Below, piece after piece: positions 48,271 to 61,513 of a stretch of DNA of 64,000 bases. The position numbers and the translations under genes are program-made. This stretch comes from Vicia villosa. Taxonomy: Eukaryota > Streptophyta > Magnoliopsida > Fabales > Fabaceae. Within the stretch, counting starts at the first letter, position 1; the number at the start of each line of letters is the position of its first letter. The stretch spans positions 120,543,183 through 120,607,182 of the forward strand of contig NC_081181.1 of the NCBI RefSeq assembly GCF_029867415.1. The letters are read 5' to 3'. The notes below the pieces were generated by a model. That model did not search any database. It was not told the origin of the DNA and saw only the letters and a program-made list of their open reading frames with translations.

Positions 48271-48362
48271 AAAAAATAAGCTTTTGGTCCTGCCAGGGTT
48301 TGAACCCACGCCCTCTCTCTCACCAGCCAAAACACACAACCAACTGAGCCACGCTTGTGGCT
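48271..48362 (-). other. tRNA-like / pol III promoter-like segment in the 5' LTR
   Basis: On the minus strand TGGCTCAGTTGG (48340-48351) fits the A-box consensus and GGTTCAAACCC (48296-48306) fits the B box, 33 bases apart as in tRNA genes; a TTTTTT run (48271-48276) follows as a possible pol III terminator. The flanks do not form a tRNA acceptor stem, so a tRNA-derived SINE head or relic absorbed by the LTR is more likely than a working tRNA gene. Confidence 0.55.
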
Positions 48363-49302
48363 TGTTAATAACACGCATCAAACTGATTATATTTTAAAAC
48401 TTGGATTTGAAATTTCTGAAACAAAAATGGCGCCAAGAACACACCTTCAACTGATTTTTGAAAATCTTTGAAACTGGATTGTTTTGATCAAGTAGATAGT
48501 CTATCTTGCTCGGTTTTGGACGAGGAACACAATGATACCAATTAATTGCATTTATTTTCACTCTAAGATCATTGGTTTTCTGATGAACACGAAGAACCCT
48601 AATCTTATGATTCAATCTGAAATTGTGTATAATTGATGAATTGTGAAATTGATTGAGGGCTATTGATCAGTGATAGTGCAGAAACAAGATAGCAACTCAA
48701 TTTTTCATTTATGATGCATGTATGTATGAGTTTGAAGTTCATAGCACTTACCTTCAAAAACGGCCAAGCTGGGATTCGAATTCTGCAATAGAGGTGTTAC
48801 AGAAGTTGTTTGATGATCTGGATAGCTTCAATGGACCATATGGAAGGTGTCTGGATGCTTGGAGTGGATTGAAAACATCTGGATCAGTTGGTGGAACCCG
48901 ATCTGCAGTTGCTTCAAGTATGAATCGAGCTTGGTGATTCTGAAGTTTTTGATTGATGATGAGTGTTGGGATAGTTCATATATGATATATATGAGGTGTT
49001 GGAAGTGTTAGTTTGGACAGATATAGCTTGGTATGGATTTTGGCATGATAAGGTTCAATATATGCAAATATGGAAGTGAGGTAGTGATTTTGAGTTTTGA
49101 GGTGTTTTTGGGTGTATGAGTGATTCAAACACATCCCATATGGTGTTTATGGTTTGCTAGAATCATCACTTTGGCCATAGATTCAAGGATTTGGAGGTTG
49201 AGTTTTCTACCTCTTTGAAAACTATGAAACTTGCAATTCAAGAAAGAAGAGAGAAAACCTATAATTGTGAGGTTTTGGTGTGAATTTGAATGTGGTAAGG
49301 AC

Positions 49303-49313
49303 CTCTATTTATA
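49303..49313 (-). promoter_or_regulatory. TATA box of the Ogre 5' LTR
   Basis: Minus strand TATAAATAGAG, preceded by GGCC, a textbook plant TATA context. Transcription would begin roughly 30 bases further left and read through the rest of the LTR into the coding region. The other LTR has the same motif at 31643-31653. Confidence 0.75.
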
Positions 49314-50888
49314 GGCCAAGGTTTCTGAATACAAAGCTTTGCAAGTTGCTTCAAGAAGTGATGATTTGGCTTAAGAGATAAAATGGAATCTTTCACATTA
49401 AATGCAAATGGTTAAAGTAACTAAACCATGGTTATTTTGGCCAAGCTTCTTATCTCTTTCCTATCTGATCTTAAACCAGAAAATATCTCTCAATCATTGC
49501 TTTGGTGTGTCATCACTTGAATTATAGGTCATGTAGTCTTGAAACTTAGTGAAAAATGGTGAAAATTCAAGTGAAAATGATCACTAATGTCAAAATTCAA
49601 AACCATAGCTACCCTCCATATTTTTTCATGCTCTTGGACATTTTGGAAAGCTCATATTACATACTTCAAAACCCTAGTTGGAAGTTTCTTCAAGACCTTT
49701 AAGGAAATGGGTGAAAAAGATCCATGAACTTTGAAGAAAATGAGATTTCAAGTGAAGTTTTCAAAAAGTACCAACTTTGAAGCACCATATCTCTTAAATG
49801 GTTGATCTTATGGAAAAAATTTATATGTGTCAAAGTTGTTTATTGGATCAAAATCTACAACTTTCATGTTGGAAGTTTTTTTCAGTTTGTAGGTGAAATT
49901 TTGAGTTATTCCCTTCCAAAGTTTGGAAAAAACCATTGAAAAACACTTAGAAATTTTTCTAAGTATGAAAAGTCAAACTTTTGACTTTTGATTCTTGATT
50001 GATTTTCTTGATTTTCCTTGATCAAATGACTTCTCATATCATATATTGATGATTCAAAACTTCAAAAGTCATGGTTGACCAAAATTCCCCAAAAGTCAAT
50101 GGTGATCTTGTACAGTTGACTTTTTCAGACGAATCGCGTTTCTGGAGATTTCAAGTGAAACAAGCTATCCTCATCAAATGAATAGTATGAATGGATCATA
50201 TTGAGGTATTAGAGGATATTGAACCATGATTTGAGTTGTGGCACCATGTCCTGATTAAAAAGTCAGTTGCTCAGTGAATTAGGTCAAAAACCCTAATTGT
50301 CGACCTGATGAAATTGATGCCTGTAGGTCTTGAATTGAGATGTAATTTCCATTGTATATTGTCATAGGGATTATTTGAGGATGATTGAAACCTTTGATTG
50401 ACTTCCTGGGGGTTTTTAGGGTTTCCCAAATGTGATCCCCGATTTCAGTCCCTGATAGTTCAAAACCCTGATCTGAGGATTTGTCTGATCAATCTTTGTA
50501 TAGGAGATATTCTGAGCCAATGGATTAGGTCAAAATGATGCACTTGGGGTCTTGAGGTCATGTCCCAAGTCATTAGGTCAAATCCCGAGCAAAAGTCAGG
50601 AGTATGCTGTCTTCAGTCAAAACCCTAATTCAGTCGATTCAAAGCTGTTGAGTTTGTTGAAGTGAATCTCTGAGGACCAAATGTTGATTGTTGATGAAGA
50701 TAGTTCATTTGAGATGAAGGGAGAACAAAACCCTAATTGATTGTTACTTGTACTGATGAGTGGTTTCTTGATTAAACCCTGCTGAGTCACAAGTAGCAAA
50801 CACAAGCTATGCAATTTGTTAGAGATGCAAATGATGCATATGCAAATGATATGAGGTGGTATCTTAGGTCAAAAATTGGGGTATGACA

Positions 50889-50893
50889 CTAAT
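50889..50893. other. Target-site duplication CTAAT (right)
   Basis: Second copy of the 5-bp duplication flanking the Ogre element. Confidence 0.95.
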
Positions 50894-50981
50894 AAATGGT
50901 GACAACATCAAGAACAGAGTTGTTTTTACCATTGTTGTTTTTGTATGCATGTACTGCCGACTCAGGCTCCACCATTCTTGA
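50894..50981 (+). pseudogene. RPA1-like fragment, monomer 8, last exon remainder
   Basis: Completes the copy at 27501-28095 on the far side of the Ogre element and ends at the shared TGA. Confidence 0.65.
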
Positions 50982-51369
50982 TGATCAGGTAGGAAGAGCT
51001 TTTGTTGCGGCAAACTGTAAGGCTTCCTTCTATAAGGAAAGCTTTTATGTGAGAGGTGCACACATATGCATATGCTTGAATGGATCATTTTTCAAATATA
51101 TGGTCTTTAAACACGTATCTCTTTCTTTTAATTAGTTGGTATTGGAAATTACAATAATTGTTTCCCAATAATCCTTCATTGTACATCATATATTTAATTA
51201 CTTGAATATTATCATCATTACGTTTTTTTTCACTTTAACTTAACATTATACCAAATATATTTATACCATAATTATTAATTACATAATATTAACCATTAAA
51301 CTTCTCAAACCAACCGTCAGCTCTTCAAAATTCCAACAAATTAGAACATAAAATAATAATGTTCAAAAT

Positions 51370-53919
51370 TTAATCTCTTTCTTTCTTAATTTTAGTAATT
51401 ATTATTAATTATTGAGCTAATTTATTTATTAAAAAAATAAATTAGCTTTCAATGGTAACCTACACACGATTTTATTTTTGTATGTATTTGTTTAAACATT
51501 AAAATATATCAAATCATAACTTATTATTTTTTAAATGGAAAGACATACTTAAAGTAAATTATTTCTTTCTCATTAATTATTATCCAATTTAATTAGTACA
51601 TATAAACTTTACCGCGCTTCAATAGTAAATTCCATCTTATTAAATAAAATATAAAAAAATAATATACAATAATTATATCCATATATTTTATTTATTTGTG
51701 ATACTCTTTAAAATATATCTAATATATTAACTATAATTACGAATACTTTTAAACTACAATAAAAATGTAAGATGGTATGACAAATATGAACTTATTGATA
51801 TAAAAATAATAATTAAAAAGAATCATAATTAAAAGTGATTTTATGAATTTATTTAAAAAGTATCCTGACGGGTACTGTCATACAATCTATTATCTATTAT
51901 AATATATAAAAACTAAAGTACCTGAAAATTGATAATGCCATATTAGATTTTTTATTTTATTGAATATTGTTATAATTATAGGAATGAAATAATTATTGTT
52001 ATAAATATAGTTGTTCCAATGTTCAAATAAATAGGAATATATTTTATGTATTTAATACAAAAAATTACACCTTTTAAATTGATTAGAATATCAATCACCA
52101 TTATTATAAAATTAAATAATATTTATTGATTATTATTATTATTATTAATGTATATCATCAAAACAATTCTTAGGAGTTAAAAATGAAATAAATTTCATTT
52201 AAGTGTTTTTTATTATCCTAAAGTTATATAAGTGGATTTATATATATTTTTAAAATTATGTTTAAAATATGTCAATAATTCATGAAGTTAAAGGCTAATG
52301 CCACAGACATACACGGGTAAATGACTATTTAATTATCATAGCTATTAAAACTCATGTTTTTAACTTTTCAACATAAAATCAATTTTTCGTTGCTCAATGC
52401 AATTAATCTATTATTAATATATAAAAGTACTAGTACTTGGAAATTCCAGTAAAAGCCTTCTGATAAATGAACTGAAACTCAGACTCTAATTTTTTGTTGA
52501 TTATTTATTCTTCCTAATTCATTATTTTTTGGCTTCAAATTCAAATCTATACGTTAAATGGTTAAACCCTAAAATTTAGTTCATTATTGAATGGATACGT
52601 TTTCTATGCGTTTGAAAAAATCAATTCCTCCACTACCCAAAGAAATAAATTACTTGTGCCCTTTCAATTTTCTATGCGTTTCAAACTTTTAATTGTCACG
52701 GTATATATCACAACCAACAATGGCACACCAGTATTCACTTTCTCTTTTACAGGTTTGAAGTTTCTTCTCCATTTTTGTTTTCTATTAATTTGTACGATTT
52801 GGTATTTGCCAAGTGAAATCTGTTTTCTTCTTGCAGCTATTTAAGCATTCCCATGGCCTACCCTACCGATTCTGTGAAGGACATCGAAGGATTTGTGGAA
52901 GATTGCAGTTAGTTGTAAGCATATATGGTCTGTAACAAGTTCTTCCAACAAAGAACGTTTTAGTTGATTCAAAGGTGGTATTTTGTTCCCAAATTCTATT
53001 GTTTTTGTCTTACATGTTCTGCCTTATTACTAACAAATATTATTTCTGTTTTTTTAAGCATGATATGATTCAAGCAATTGTACCTACTTATTTGGTTTTC
53101 AAATTCAAGTCCGAACTATCAGCTGGAAGTTCTTATATCATGCAGAATTTCAAAGTTTCGAAAAACGACTTCTCTTTTAAGTCGACGAATCATTCTTACA
53201 AATTGGTTTTATGTGGATCAAATTCTGTTAAGAAATCAGACCTTCCTGACATTCCTGCTTATTACCTTAACCTTCTTTGATTGGATGCCATAGTTGAAGG
53301 AATGTTTCAGTCTAATGTTTTGGTTGGTAAGTTAATTGTATTCTTTATGATAGATTTCTGAATTTTATGTAATATTATTTATTCCTTGAACATGTTTTGT
53401 TTTTTAGATATCCTTGGAGGTATTATTGAGATTTCTCAATCTCTAATAAATGGTGACAACATCAAGAACAGAGTTGTTTTTACCATTGTTGTTTTTGTAT
53501 GCATGTACTGCCGACTCAGGCTCCACCATTCTTGATGATCAGGTAGGAAGAGCTTTTGTTGCGGCAAACTGTAAGGCTTCCTTCTATAAGGAAACCTTTT
53601 ATGTGAGAGGTGCACACATATGCATATGCTTGAATGGATCATTTTTCAAATATATGGTCTTTAAACACGTATCTCTTTCTTTTAATTAGTTGGTATTGGA
53701 AATTACAATAATTGTTTCCCAATAATCCTTCATTGTACATCATATATTTAATTTGAATATTATCATCATTACGTTTTTTTCACTTTAACTTAACATTATA
53801 CCAAATATATTTATACCATAATTATTAATTACATAATATTAACCATTAAACTTCTCAAACCAACCGTCAGCTCTTCAAAATTCCAACAAATTAGAACATA
53901 AAATAATAATGTTCAAAAT
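51370..53919. repeat. Tandem-repeat monomer 9 (subtype B, 2550 bp)
   Basis: B-type monomer, complete and uninterrupted, with the RPA1-like pseudogene at 52853-53535. Confidence 0.95.
52853..53535 (+). pseudogene. RPA1-like / DUF223 gene fragment, monomer 9
   Basis: B-type copy with WSVTSSSNKE followed by a frameshift. The middle exon is cut by TGA at 53278-53280, then a conserved GTAAGT donor, a TTTTTTAG acceptor and the short last exon. Confidence 0.72.
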
Positions 53920-56471
53920 TTAATCTCTTTCTTTCTTAATTTTAGTAATTATTATTAATTATTGAGCTAATTTATTTATTAAAAAAATAAATTAGCTTTC
54001 AATGGTAACCTACACACGATTTTATTTTTGTATGTATTTGTTTAAACATTAAAATATATCAAATCATAACTTATTATTTTTTAAATGGAAAGACATACTT
54101 AAAGTAAATTATTTCTTTCTCATTAATTATTATCCAATTTAATTAGTACATATAAACTTTACCGCGCTTCAATAGTAAATTCCATCTTATTAAATAAAAT
54201 ATAAAAAAATAATATACAATAATTATATCCATATATTTTATTTATTTGTGATACTCTTTAAAATATATCTAATATATTAACTATAATTACGAATACTTTT
54301 AAACTACAATAAAAATGTAAGATGGTATGACAAATATGAACTTATTGATATAAAAATAATAATTAAAAAGAATCATAATTAAAAGTGATTTTATGAATTT
54401 ATTTAAAAAGTATCCTGACGGGTACTGTCATACAATCTATTATCTATTATAATATATAAAAACTAAAGTACCTGAAAATTGATAATGCCATATTAGATTT
54501 TTTATTTTATTGAATATTGTTATAATTATAGGAATGAAATAATTATTGTTATAAATATAGTTGTTCCAATGTTCAAATAAATAGGAATATATTTTATGTA
54601 TTTAATACAAAAAATTACACCTTTTAAATTGATTAGAATATCAATCACCATTATTATAAAATTAAATAATATTTATTGATTATTATTATTATTATTAATG
54701 TATATCATCAAAACAATTCTTAGGAGTTAAAAATGAAATAAATTTCATTTACGTAATTTTTATTATCCTAAAGTTATATAAGTGGATTTATATATATATT
54801 TTTAAAATTATGTTTAAAATATGTCAATAATTCATGAAGTTAAAGGCTAATGCCACAGACATACACGGGTAAATGACTATTTAATTATCATAGCTATTAA
54901 AACTCATGTTTTTAACTTTTCAACATAAAATCAATTTTTCGTTGCTCAATGCAATTAATCTATTATTAATATATAAAAGTACTAGTACTTGGAAATTCCA
55001 GTAAAAGCCTTCTGATAAATGAACTGAAACTCAGACTCTAATTTTTTGTTGATTATTTATTCTTCCTAATTCATTATTTTTTGGCTTCAAATTCAAATCT
55101 ATACGTTAAATGGTTAAACCCTAAAATTTAGTTCATTATTGAATGGATACGTTTTCTATGCGTTTGAAAAAATCAATTCCTCCACTACCCAAAGAAATAA
55201 ATTACTTGTGCCCTTTCAATTTTCTATGCGTTTCAAACTTTTAATTGTCACGGTATATATCACAACCAACAATGGCACACCAGTATTCACTTTCTCTTTT
55301 ACAGGTTTGAAGTTTCTTCTCCATTTTTGTTTTCTATTAATTTGTACGATTTGGTATTTGCCAAGTGAAATCTGTTTTCTTCTTGCAGCTATTTAAGCAT
55401 TCCCATGGCCTGCCCTACCGATTCTGTGAAGGACATCGAAGGATTTGTGGAAGATTGCAGTTAGTTGTAAGCATATATGGTCTGTAACAAGTTCTTCCAA
55501 CAAAGAACGTTTTAGTTGATTCAAAGGTGGTATTTTGTTCCCAAATTCTATTGTTTTTGTCTTACATGTTCTGCCTTATTACTAACAAATATTATTTCTG
55601 TTTTTTTAAGCATGATATGATTCAAGCAATTGTACCTACTTATTTGGTTTTCAAATTCAAGTCCGAACTATCAGCTGGAAGTTCTTATATCATGCAGAAT
55701 TTCAAAGTTTCGAAAAACGACTTCTCTTTTAAGTCGACGAATCATTCTTACAAATTGGTTTTATGTGGATCAAATTCTGTTAAGAAATCAGACCTTCCTG
55801 ACATTCCTGCTTATTACCTTAACCTTCTTTGATTGGATGCCATAGTTGAAGGAATGTTTCAGTCTAATGTTTTGGTTGGTAAGTTAATTGTATTCTTTAT
55901 GATAGATTTCTGAATTTTATGTAATATTATTTATTCCTTGAACATGTTTTGTTTTTTAGATATCCTTGGAGGTATTATTGAGATTTCTCAATCTCTAATA
56001 AATGGTGACAACATCAAGAACAGAGTTGTTTTTACCATTGTTGTTTTTGTATGCATGTACTGCCGACTCAGGCTCCACCATTCTTGATGATCAGGTAGGA
56101 AGAGCTTTTGTTGCGGCAAACTGTAAGGCTTCCTTCTATAAGGAAACCTTTTATGTGAGAGGTGCACACATATGCATATGCTTGAATGGATCATTTTTCA
56201 AATATATGGTCTTTAAACACGTATCTCTTTCTTTTAATTAGTTGGTATTGGAAATTACAATAATTGTTTCCCAATAATCCTTCATTGTACATCATATATT
56301 TAATTTGAATATTATCATCATTACGTTTTTTTCACTTTAACTTAACATTATACCAAATATATTTATACCATAATTATTAATTACATAATATTAACCATTA
56401 AACTTCTCAAACCAACCGTCAGCTCTTCAAAATTCCAACAAATTAGAACATAAAATAATAATGTTCAAAAT
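53920..56471. repeat. Tandem-repeat monomer 10 (subtype B, 2552 bp)
   Basis: B-type monomer, nearly identical to monomer 9; small differences include one more TA in a TATATATA run near 54793. Confidence 0.95.
55405..56087 (+). pseudogene. RPA1-like / DUF223 gene fragment, monomer 10
   Basis: B-type copy as in monomer 9; the nonsense codon in the middle exon is at 55830-55832. Confidence 0.72.
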
Positions 56472-58966
56472 TTAATCTCTTTCTTTCTTAATTTTAGTAA
56501 TTATTATTAATTATTGAGCTAATTTATTTATTAAAAAAATAAATTAGCTTTCAATGGTAACCTACACACGATTTTATTTTTGTATGTATTTGTTTAAACA
56601 TTAAAATATATCAAATCATAACTTATTATTTTTTAAATGGAAAGACATACTTAAAGTAAATTATTTCTTTCTCATTAATTATTATCCAATTTAATTAGTA
56701 CATATAAACTTTACCGCGCTTCAATAGTAAATTCCATCTTATTAAATAAAATATAAAAAAATAATATACAATAATTATATCCATATATTTTATTTATTTG
56801 TGATACTCTTTAAAATATATCTAATATATTAACTATAATTACGAATACTTTTAAACTACAATAAAAATGTAAGATTTAAAAGTGATTTTATGAATTTATT
56901 TAAAAAGTATCCTGACGGGTACTGTCATACAATCTATTATCTATTATAATATATAAAAACTAAAGTACCTGAAAATTGATAATGCCATATTAGATTTTTT
57001 ATTTTATTGAATATTGTTATAATTATAGGAATGAAATAATTATTGTTATAAATATAGTTGTTCCAATGTTCAAATAAATAGGAATATATTTTATGTATTT
57101 AATACAAAAAATTACACCTTTTAAATTGATTAGAATATCAATCACCATTATTATAAAATTAAATAATATTTATTGATTATTATTATTATTATTAATGTAT
57201 ATCATCAAAACAATTCTTAGGAGTTAAAAATGAAATAAATTTCATTTACGTAATTTTTATTATCCTAAAGTTATATAAGTGGATTTATATATATTTTTAA
57301 AATTATGTTTAAAATATGTCAATAATTCATGAAGTTAAAGGCTAATGCCACAGACATACACGGGTAAATGACTATTTAATTATCATAGCTATTAAAACTC
57401 ATGTTTTTAACTTTTCAACATAAAATCAATTTTTCGTTGCTCAATGCAATTAATCTATTATTAATATATAAAAGTACTAGTACTTGGAAATTCCAGTAAA
57501 AGCCTTCTGATAAATGAACTGAAACTCAGACTCTAATTTTTTGTTGATTATTTATTCTTCCTAATTCATTATTTTTTGGCTTCAAATTCAAATCTATACG
57601 TTAAATGGTTAAACCCTAAAATTTAGTTCATTATTGAATGGATACGTTTTCTATGCGTTTGAAAAAATCAATTCCTCCACTACCCAAAGAAATAAATTAC
57701 TTGTGCCCTTTCAATTTTCTATGCGTTTCAAACTTTTAATTGTCACGGTATATATCACAACCAACAATGGCACACCAGTATTCACTTTCTCTTTTACAGG
57801 TTTGAAGTTTCTTCTCCATTTTTGTTTTCTATTAATTTGTACGATTTGGTATTTGCCAAGTGAAATTTGTTTTCTTCTTGCAGCTATTTAAGCATTCCCA
57901 TGGCCTGCCCTACCGATTCTGTGAAGGACATCGAAGGATTTGTGGAAGATTGCAGTTAGTTGTAAGCATATATGGTCTGTAACAAGTTCTTCCAACAAAG
58001 AACGTTTTAGTTGATTCAAAGGTGGTATTTTGTTCCCAAATTCTATTGTTTTTGTCTTACATGTTCTGCCTTATTACTAACAAATATTATTTCTGTTTTT
58101 TTAAGCATGATATGATTCAAGCAATTGTACCTACTTATTTGGTTTTCAAATTCAAGTCCGAACTATCAGCTGGAAGTTCTTATATCATGCAGAATTTCAA
58201 AGTTTCGAAAAACGACTTCTCTTTTAAGTCGACGAATCATTCTTATAAATTGGTTTTATGTGGATCAAATTCTGTTAAGAAATCAGACCTTCCTGACATT
58301 CCTGCTTATTACCATAACCTTCTTTGATTGGATGCCATAATTGAAGGAATGTTTCAGTCTAATGTTTTGGTTGGTAAGTTAATTGTATTCTTTATGATAG
58401 ATTTCTGAATTTTATGTAATATTATTTATTCCTTGAACATGTTTTGTTTTTTAGATATCCTTGGAGGTATTATTGAGATTTCTCAATCTCTAATAAATGG
58501 TGACAACATCAAGAACAGAGTTGTTTTTACCATTGTTGTTTTTGTATGCATGTACTGCCGACTCAGGCTCCACCATTCTTGATGATCAGGTAGGAAGAGC
58601 TTTTGTTGCGGCAAACTGTAAGGCTTCCTTCTATAAGGAAACCTTTTATGTGAGAGGTGCACACATATGCATATGCTTGAATGGATCATTTTTCAAATAT
58701 ATGGTCTTTAAACACGTATCTCTTTCTTTTAATTAGTTGGTATTGGAAATTACAATAATTGTTTCCCAATAATCCTTCATTGTACATCATATATTTAATT
58801 TGAATATTATCATCATTACGTTTTTTTCACTTTAACTTAACATTATACCAAATATATTTATACCATAATTATTAATTACATAATATTAACCATTAAACTT
58901 CTCAAACCAACCGTCAGCTCTTCAAAATTCCAACAAATTAGAACATAAAATAATAATGTTCAAAAT
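56472..58966. repeat. Tandem-repeat monomer 11 (subtype B, 2495 bp, with 55-bp deletion)
   Basis: B-type monomer. At about 56875 it lacks 55 bp that monomers 9, 10 and 12 carry in the AT-rich half, which accounts for its shorter length. Confidence 0.95.
57900..58582 (+). pseudogene. RPA1-like / DUF223 gene fragment, monomer 11
   Basis: B-type copy with one private change in the middle exon (AYYHNLL instead of AYYLNLL); the shared nonsense codon is at 58325-58327. Confidence 0.72.
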
Positions 58967-61513
58967 TTAATCTCTTTCTTTCTTAATTTTAGTAATTATT
59001 ATTAATTATTGAGCTAATTTATTTATTAAAAAAATAAATTAGCTTTCAATGGTAACCTACACACGATTTTATTTTTGTATGTATTTGTTTAAACATTAAA
59101 ATATATCAAATCATAACTTATTATTTTTTAAATGGAAAGACATACTTAAAGTAAATTATTTCTTTCTCATTAATTATTATCCAATTTAATTAGTACATAT
59201 AAACTTTACCGCGCTTCAATAGTAAATTCCATCTTATTAAATAAAATATAAAAAAATAATATACAATAATTATATCCATATATTTTATTTATTTGTGATA
59301 CTCTTTAAAATATATCTAATATATTAACTATAATTACGAATACTTTTAAACTACAATAAAAATGTAAGATGGTATGACAAATATGAACTTATTGATATAA
59401 AAATAATAATTAAAAAGAATCATAATTAAAAGTGATTTTATGAATTTATTTAAAAAGTATCCTGACGGGTACTGTCATACAATCTATTATCTATTATAAT
59501 ATATAAAAACTAAAGTACCTGAAAATTGATAATGCCATATTAGATTTTTTATTTTATTGAATATTGTTATAATTATAGGAATGAAATAATTATTGTTATA
59601 AATATAGTTGTTCCAATGTTCAAATAAATAGGAATATATTTTATGTATTTAATACAAAAAATTACACCTTTTAAATTGATTAGAATATCAATCACCATTA
59701 TTATAAAATTAAATAATATTTATTGATTATTATTATTATTAATGTATATCATCAAAACAATTCTTAGGAGTTAAAAATGAAATAAATTTCATTTACGTAA
59801 TTTTTATTATCCTAAAGTTATATAAGTGGATTTATATATATTTTTAAAATTATGTTTAAAATATGTCAATAATTCATGAAGTTAAAGGCTAATGCCACAG
59901 ACATACACGGGTAAATGACTATTTAATTATCATAGCTATTAAAACTCATGTTTTTAACTTTTCAACATAAAATCAATTTTTCGTTGCTCAATGCAATTAA
60001 TCTATTATTAATATATAAAAGTACTAGTACTTGGAAATTCCAGTAAAAGCCTTCTGATAAATGAACTGAAACTCAGACTCTAATTTTTTGTTGATTATTT
60101 ATTCTTCCTAATTCATTATTTTTTGGCTTCAAATTCAAATCTATACGTTAAATGGTTAAACCCTAAAATTTAGTTCATTATTGAATGGATACGTTTTCTA
60201 TGCGTTTGAAAAAATCAATTCCTCCACTACCCAAAGAAATAAATTACTTGTGCCCTTTCAATTTTCTATGCGTTTCAAACTTTTAATTGTCACGGTATAT
60301 ATCACAACCAACAATGGCACACCAGTATTCACTTTCTCTTTTACAGGTTTGAAGTTTCTTCTCCATTTTTGTTTTCTATTAATTTGTACGATTTGGTATT
60401 TGCCAAGTGAAATCTGTTTTCTTCTTGCAGCTATTTAAGCATTCCCATGGCCTGCCCTACCGATTCTGTGAAGGACATCGAAGGATTTGTGGAAGATTGC
60501 AGTTAGTTGTAAGCATATATGGTCTGTAACAAGTTCTTCCAACAAAGAACGTTTTAGTTGATTCAAAGGTGGTATTTTGTTCCCAAATTCTATTGTTTTT
60601 GTCTTACATGTTCTGCCTTATTACTAACAAATATTATTTCTGTTTTTTTAAGCATGATATGATTCAAGCAATTGTACCTACTTATTTGGTTTTCAAATTC
60701 AAGTCCGAACTATCAGCTGGAAGTTCTTATATCATGCAGAATTTCAAAGTTTCGAAAAACGACTTCTCTTTTAAGTCGACGAATCATTCTTATAAATTGG
60801 TTTTATGTGGATCAAATTCTGTTAAGAAATCAGACCTTCCTGACATTCCTGCTTATTACCTTAACCTTCTTTGATTGGATGCCATAGTTGAAGGAATGTT
60901 TCAGTCTAATGTTTTGGTTGGTAAGTTAATTGTATTCTTTATGATAGATTTCTGAATTTTATGTAATATTATTTATTCCTTGAACATGTTTTGTTTTTTA
61001 GATATCCTTGGAGGTATTATTGAGATTTCTCAATCTCTAATAAATGGTGACAACATCAAGAACAGAGTTGTTTTTACCATTGTTGTTTTTGTATGCATGT
61101 ACTGCCGACTCAGGCTCCACCATTCTTGATGATCAGGTAGGAAGAGCTTTTGTTGCGGCAAACTGTAAGGCTTCCTTCTATAAGGAAACCTTTTATGTGA
61201 GAGGTGCACACATATGCATATGCTTGAATGGATCATTTTTCAAATATATGGTCTTTAAACACGTATCTCTTTCTTTTAATTAGTTGGTATTGGAAATTAC
61301 AATAATTGTTTCCCAATAATCCTTCATTGTACATCATATATTTAATTTGAATATTATCATCATTACGTTTTTTTCACTTTAACTTAACATTATACCAAAT
61401 ATATTTATACCATAATTATTAATTACATAATATTAACCATTAAACTTCTCAAACCAACCGTCAGCTCTTCAAAATTCCAACAAATTAGAACATAAAATAA
61501 TAATGTTCAAAAT
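58967..61513. repeat. Tandem-repeat monomer 12 (subtype B, 2547 bp)
   Basis: Complete B-type monomer; one shorter ATT run near 59727 explains part of the length difference from monomer 10. Confidence 0.95.
60447..61129 (+). pseudogene. RPA1-like / DUF223 gene fragment, monomer 12
   Basis: B-type copy; the shared nonsense codon is at 60872-60874. It shares a silent TAC-to-TAT change with monomer 11 (near 60792), so these two are closest relatives there. Confidence 0.72.

Larger units (their letters stand above)
28096..50888 (-). mobile_element. Ogre-type giant Ty3/gypsy LTR retrotransposon (Tat lineage)
   Basis: 22,793-bp element, minus orientation, flanked by target duplication CTAAT (28091-28095 and 50889-50893). 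It has two 5133-bp LTRs, a primer site, a long leader, ORF1, gag, protease, an intron, RT with two RNase H domains, integrase, a 2-kb 3' untranslated region and a purine tract. Size, ORF1 upstream of gag, the intron before RT and the second RNase H are the established hallmarks of Ogre. By eye about ten substitutions separate the LTRs (~0.2%), so insertion is recent. The only coding break noticed is one in-frame TGA after gag, so it is complete or nearly so. Confidence 0.96.
45756..50888 (-). repeat. Ogre right LTR (5' LTR, promoter-bearing)
   Basis: 5133 bp, the same length as the left LTR and colinear at an offset of 17,660 with about ten base differences (for example at 46363, 46464, 46808, 47180, 48535, 49181, 49288). 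In element orientation it runs from 50888 down to 45756: U3 is about 1.6 kb up to the TATA box, followed by a very long R/U5. Confidence 0.96.
50889..51369. repeat. Tandem-repeat monomer 8, right part
   Basis: Remainder of monomer 8 after the Ogre element, starting with the target-site duplicate CTAAT. Without the duplicate the whole monomer is about 2570 bp. Confidence 0.93.

Noticed and set aside
28091..50893. The shared insertion site explained by one element having replaced the other through recombination
   Set aside because: LTRs, primer sites and interiors are unrelated, target duplications differ (CAAAT and CTAAT) and match their own monomers, and both copies sit in separate adjacent monomers.
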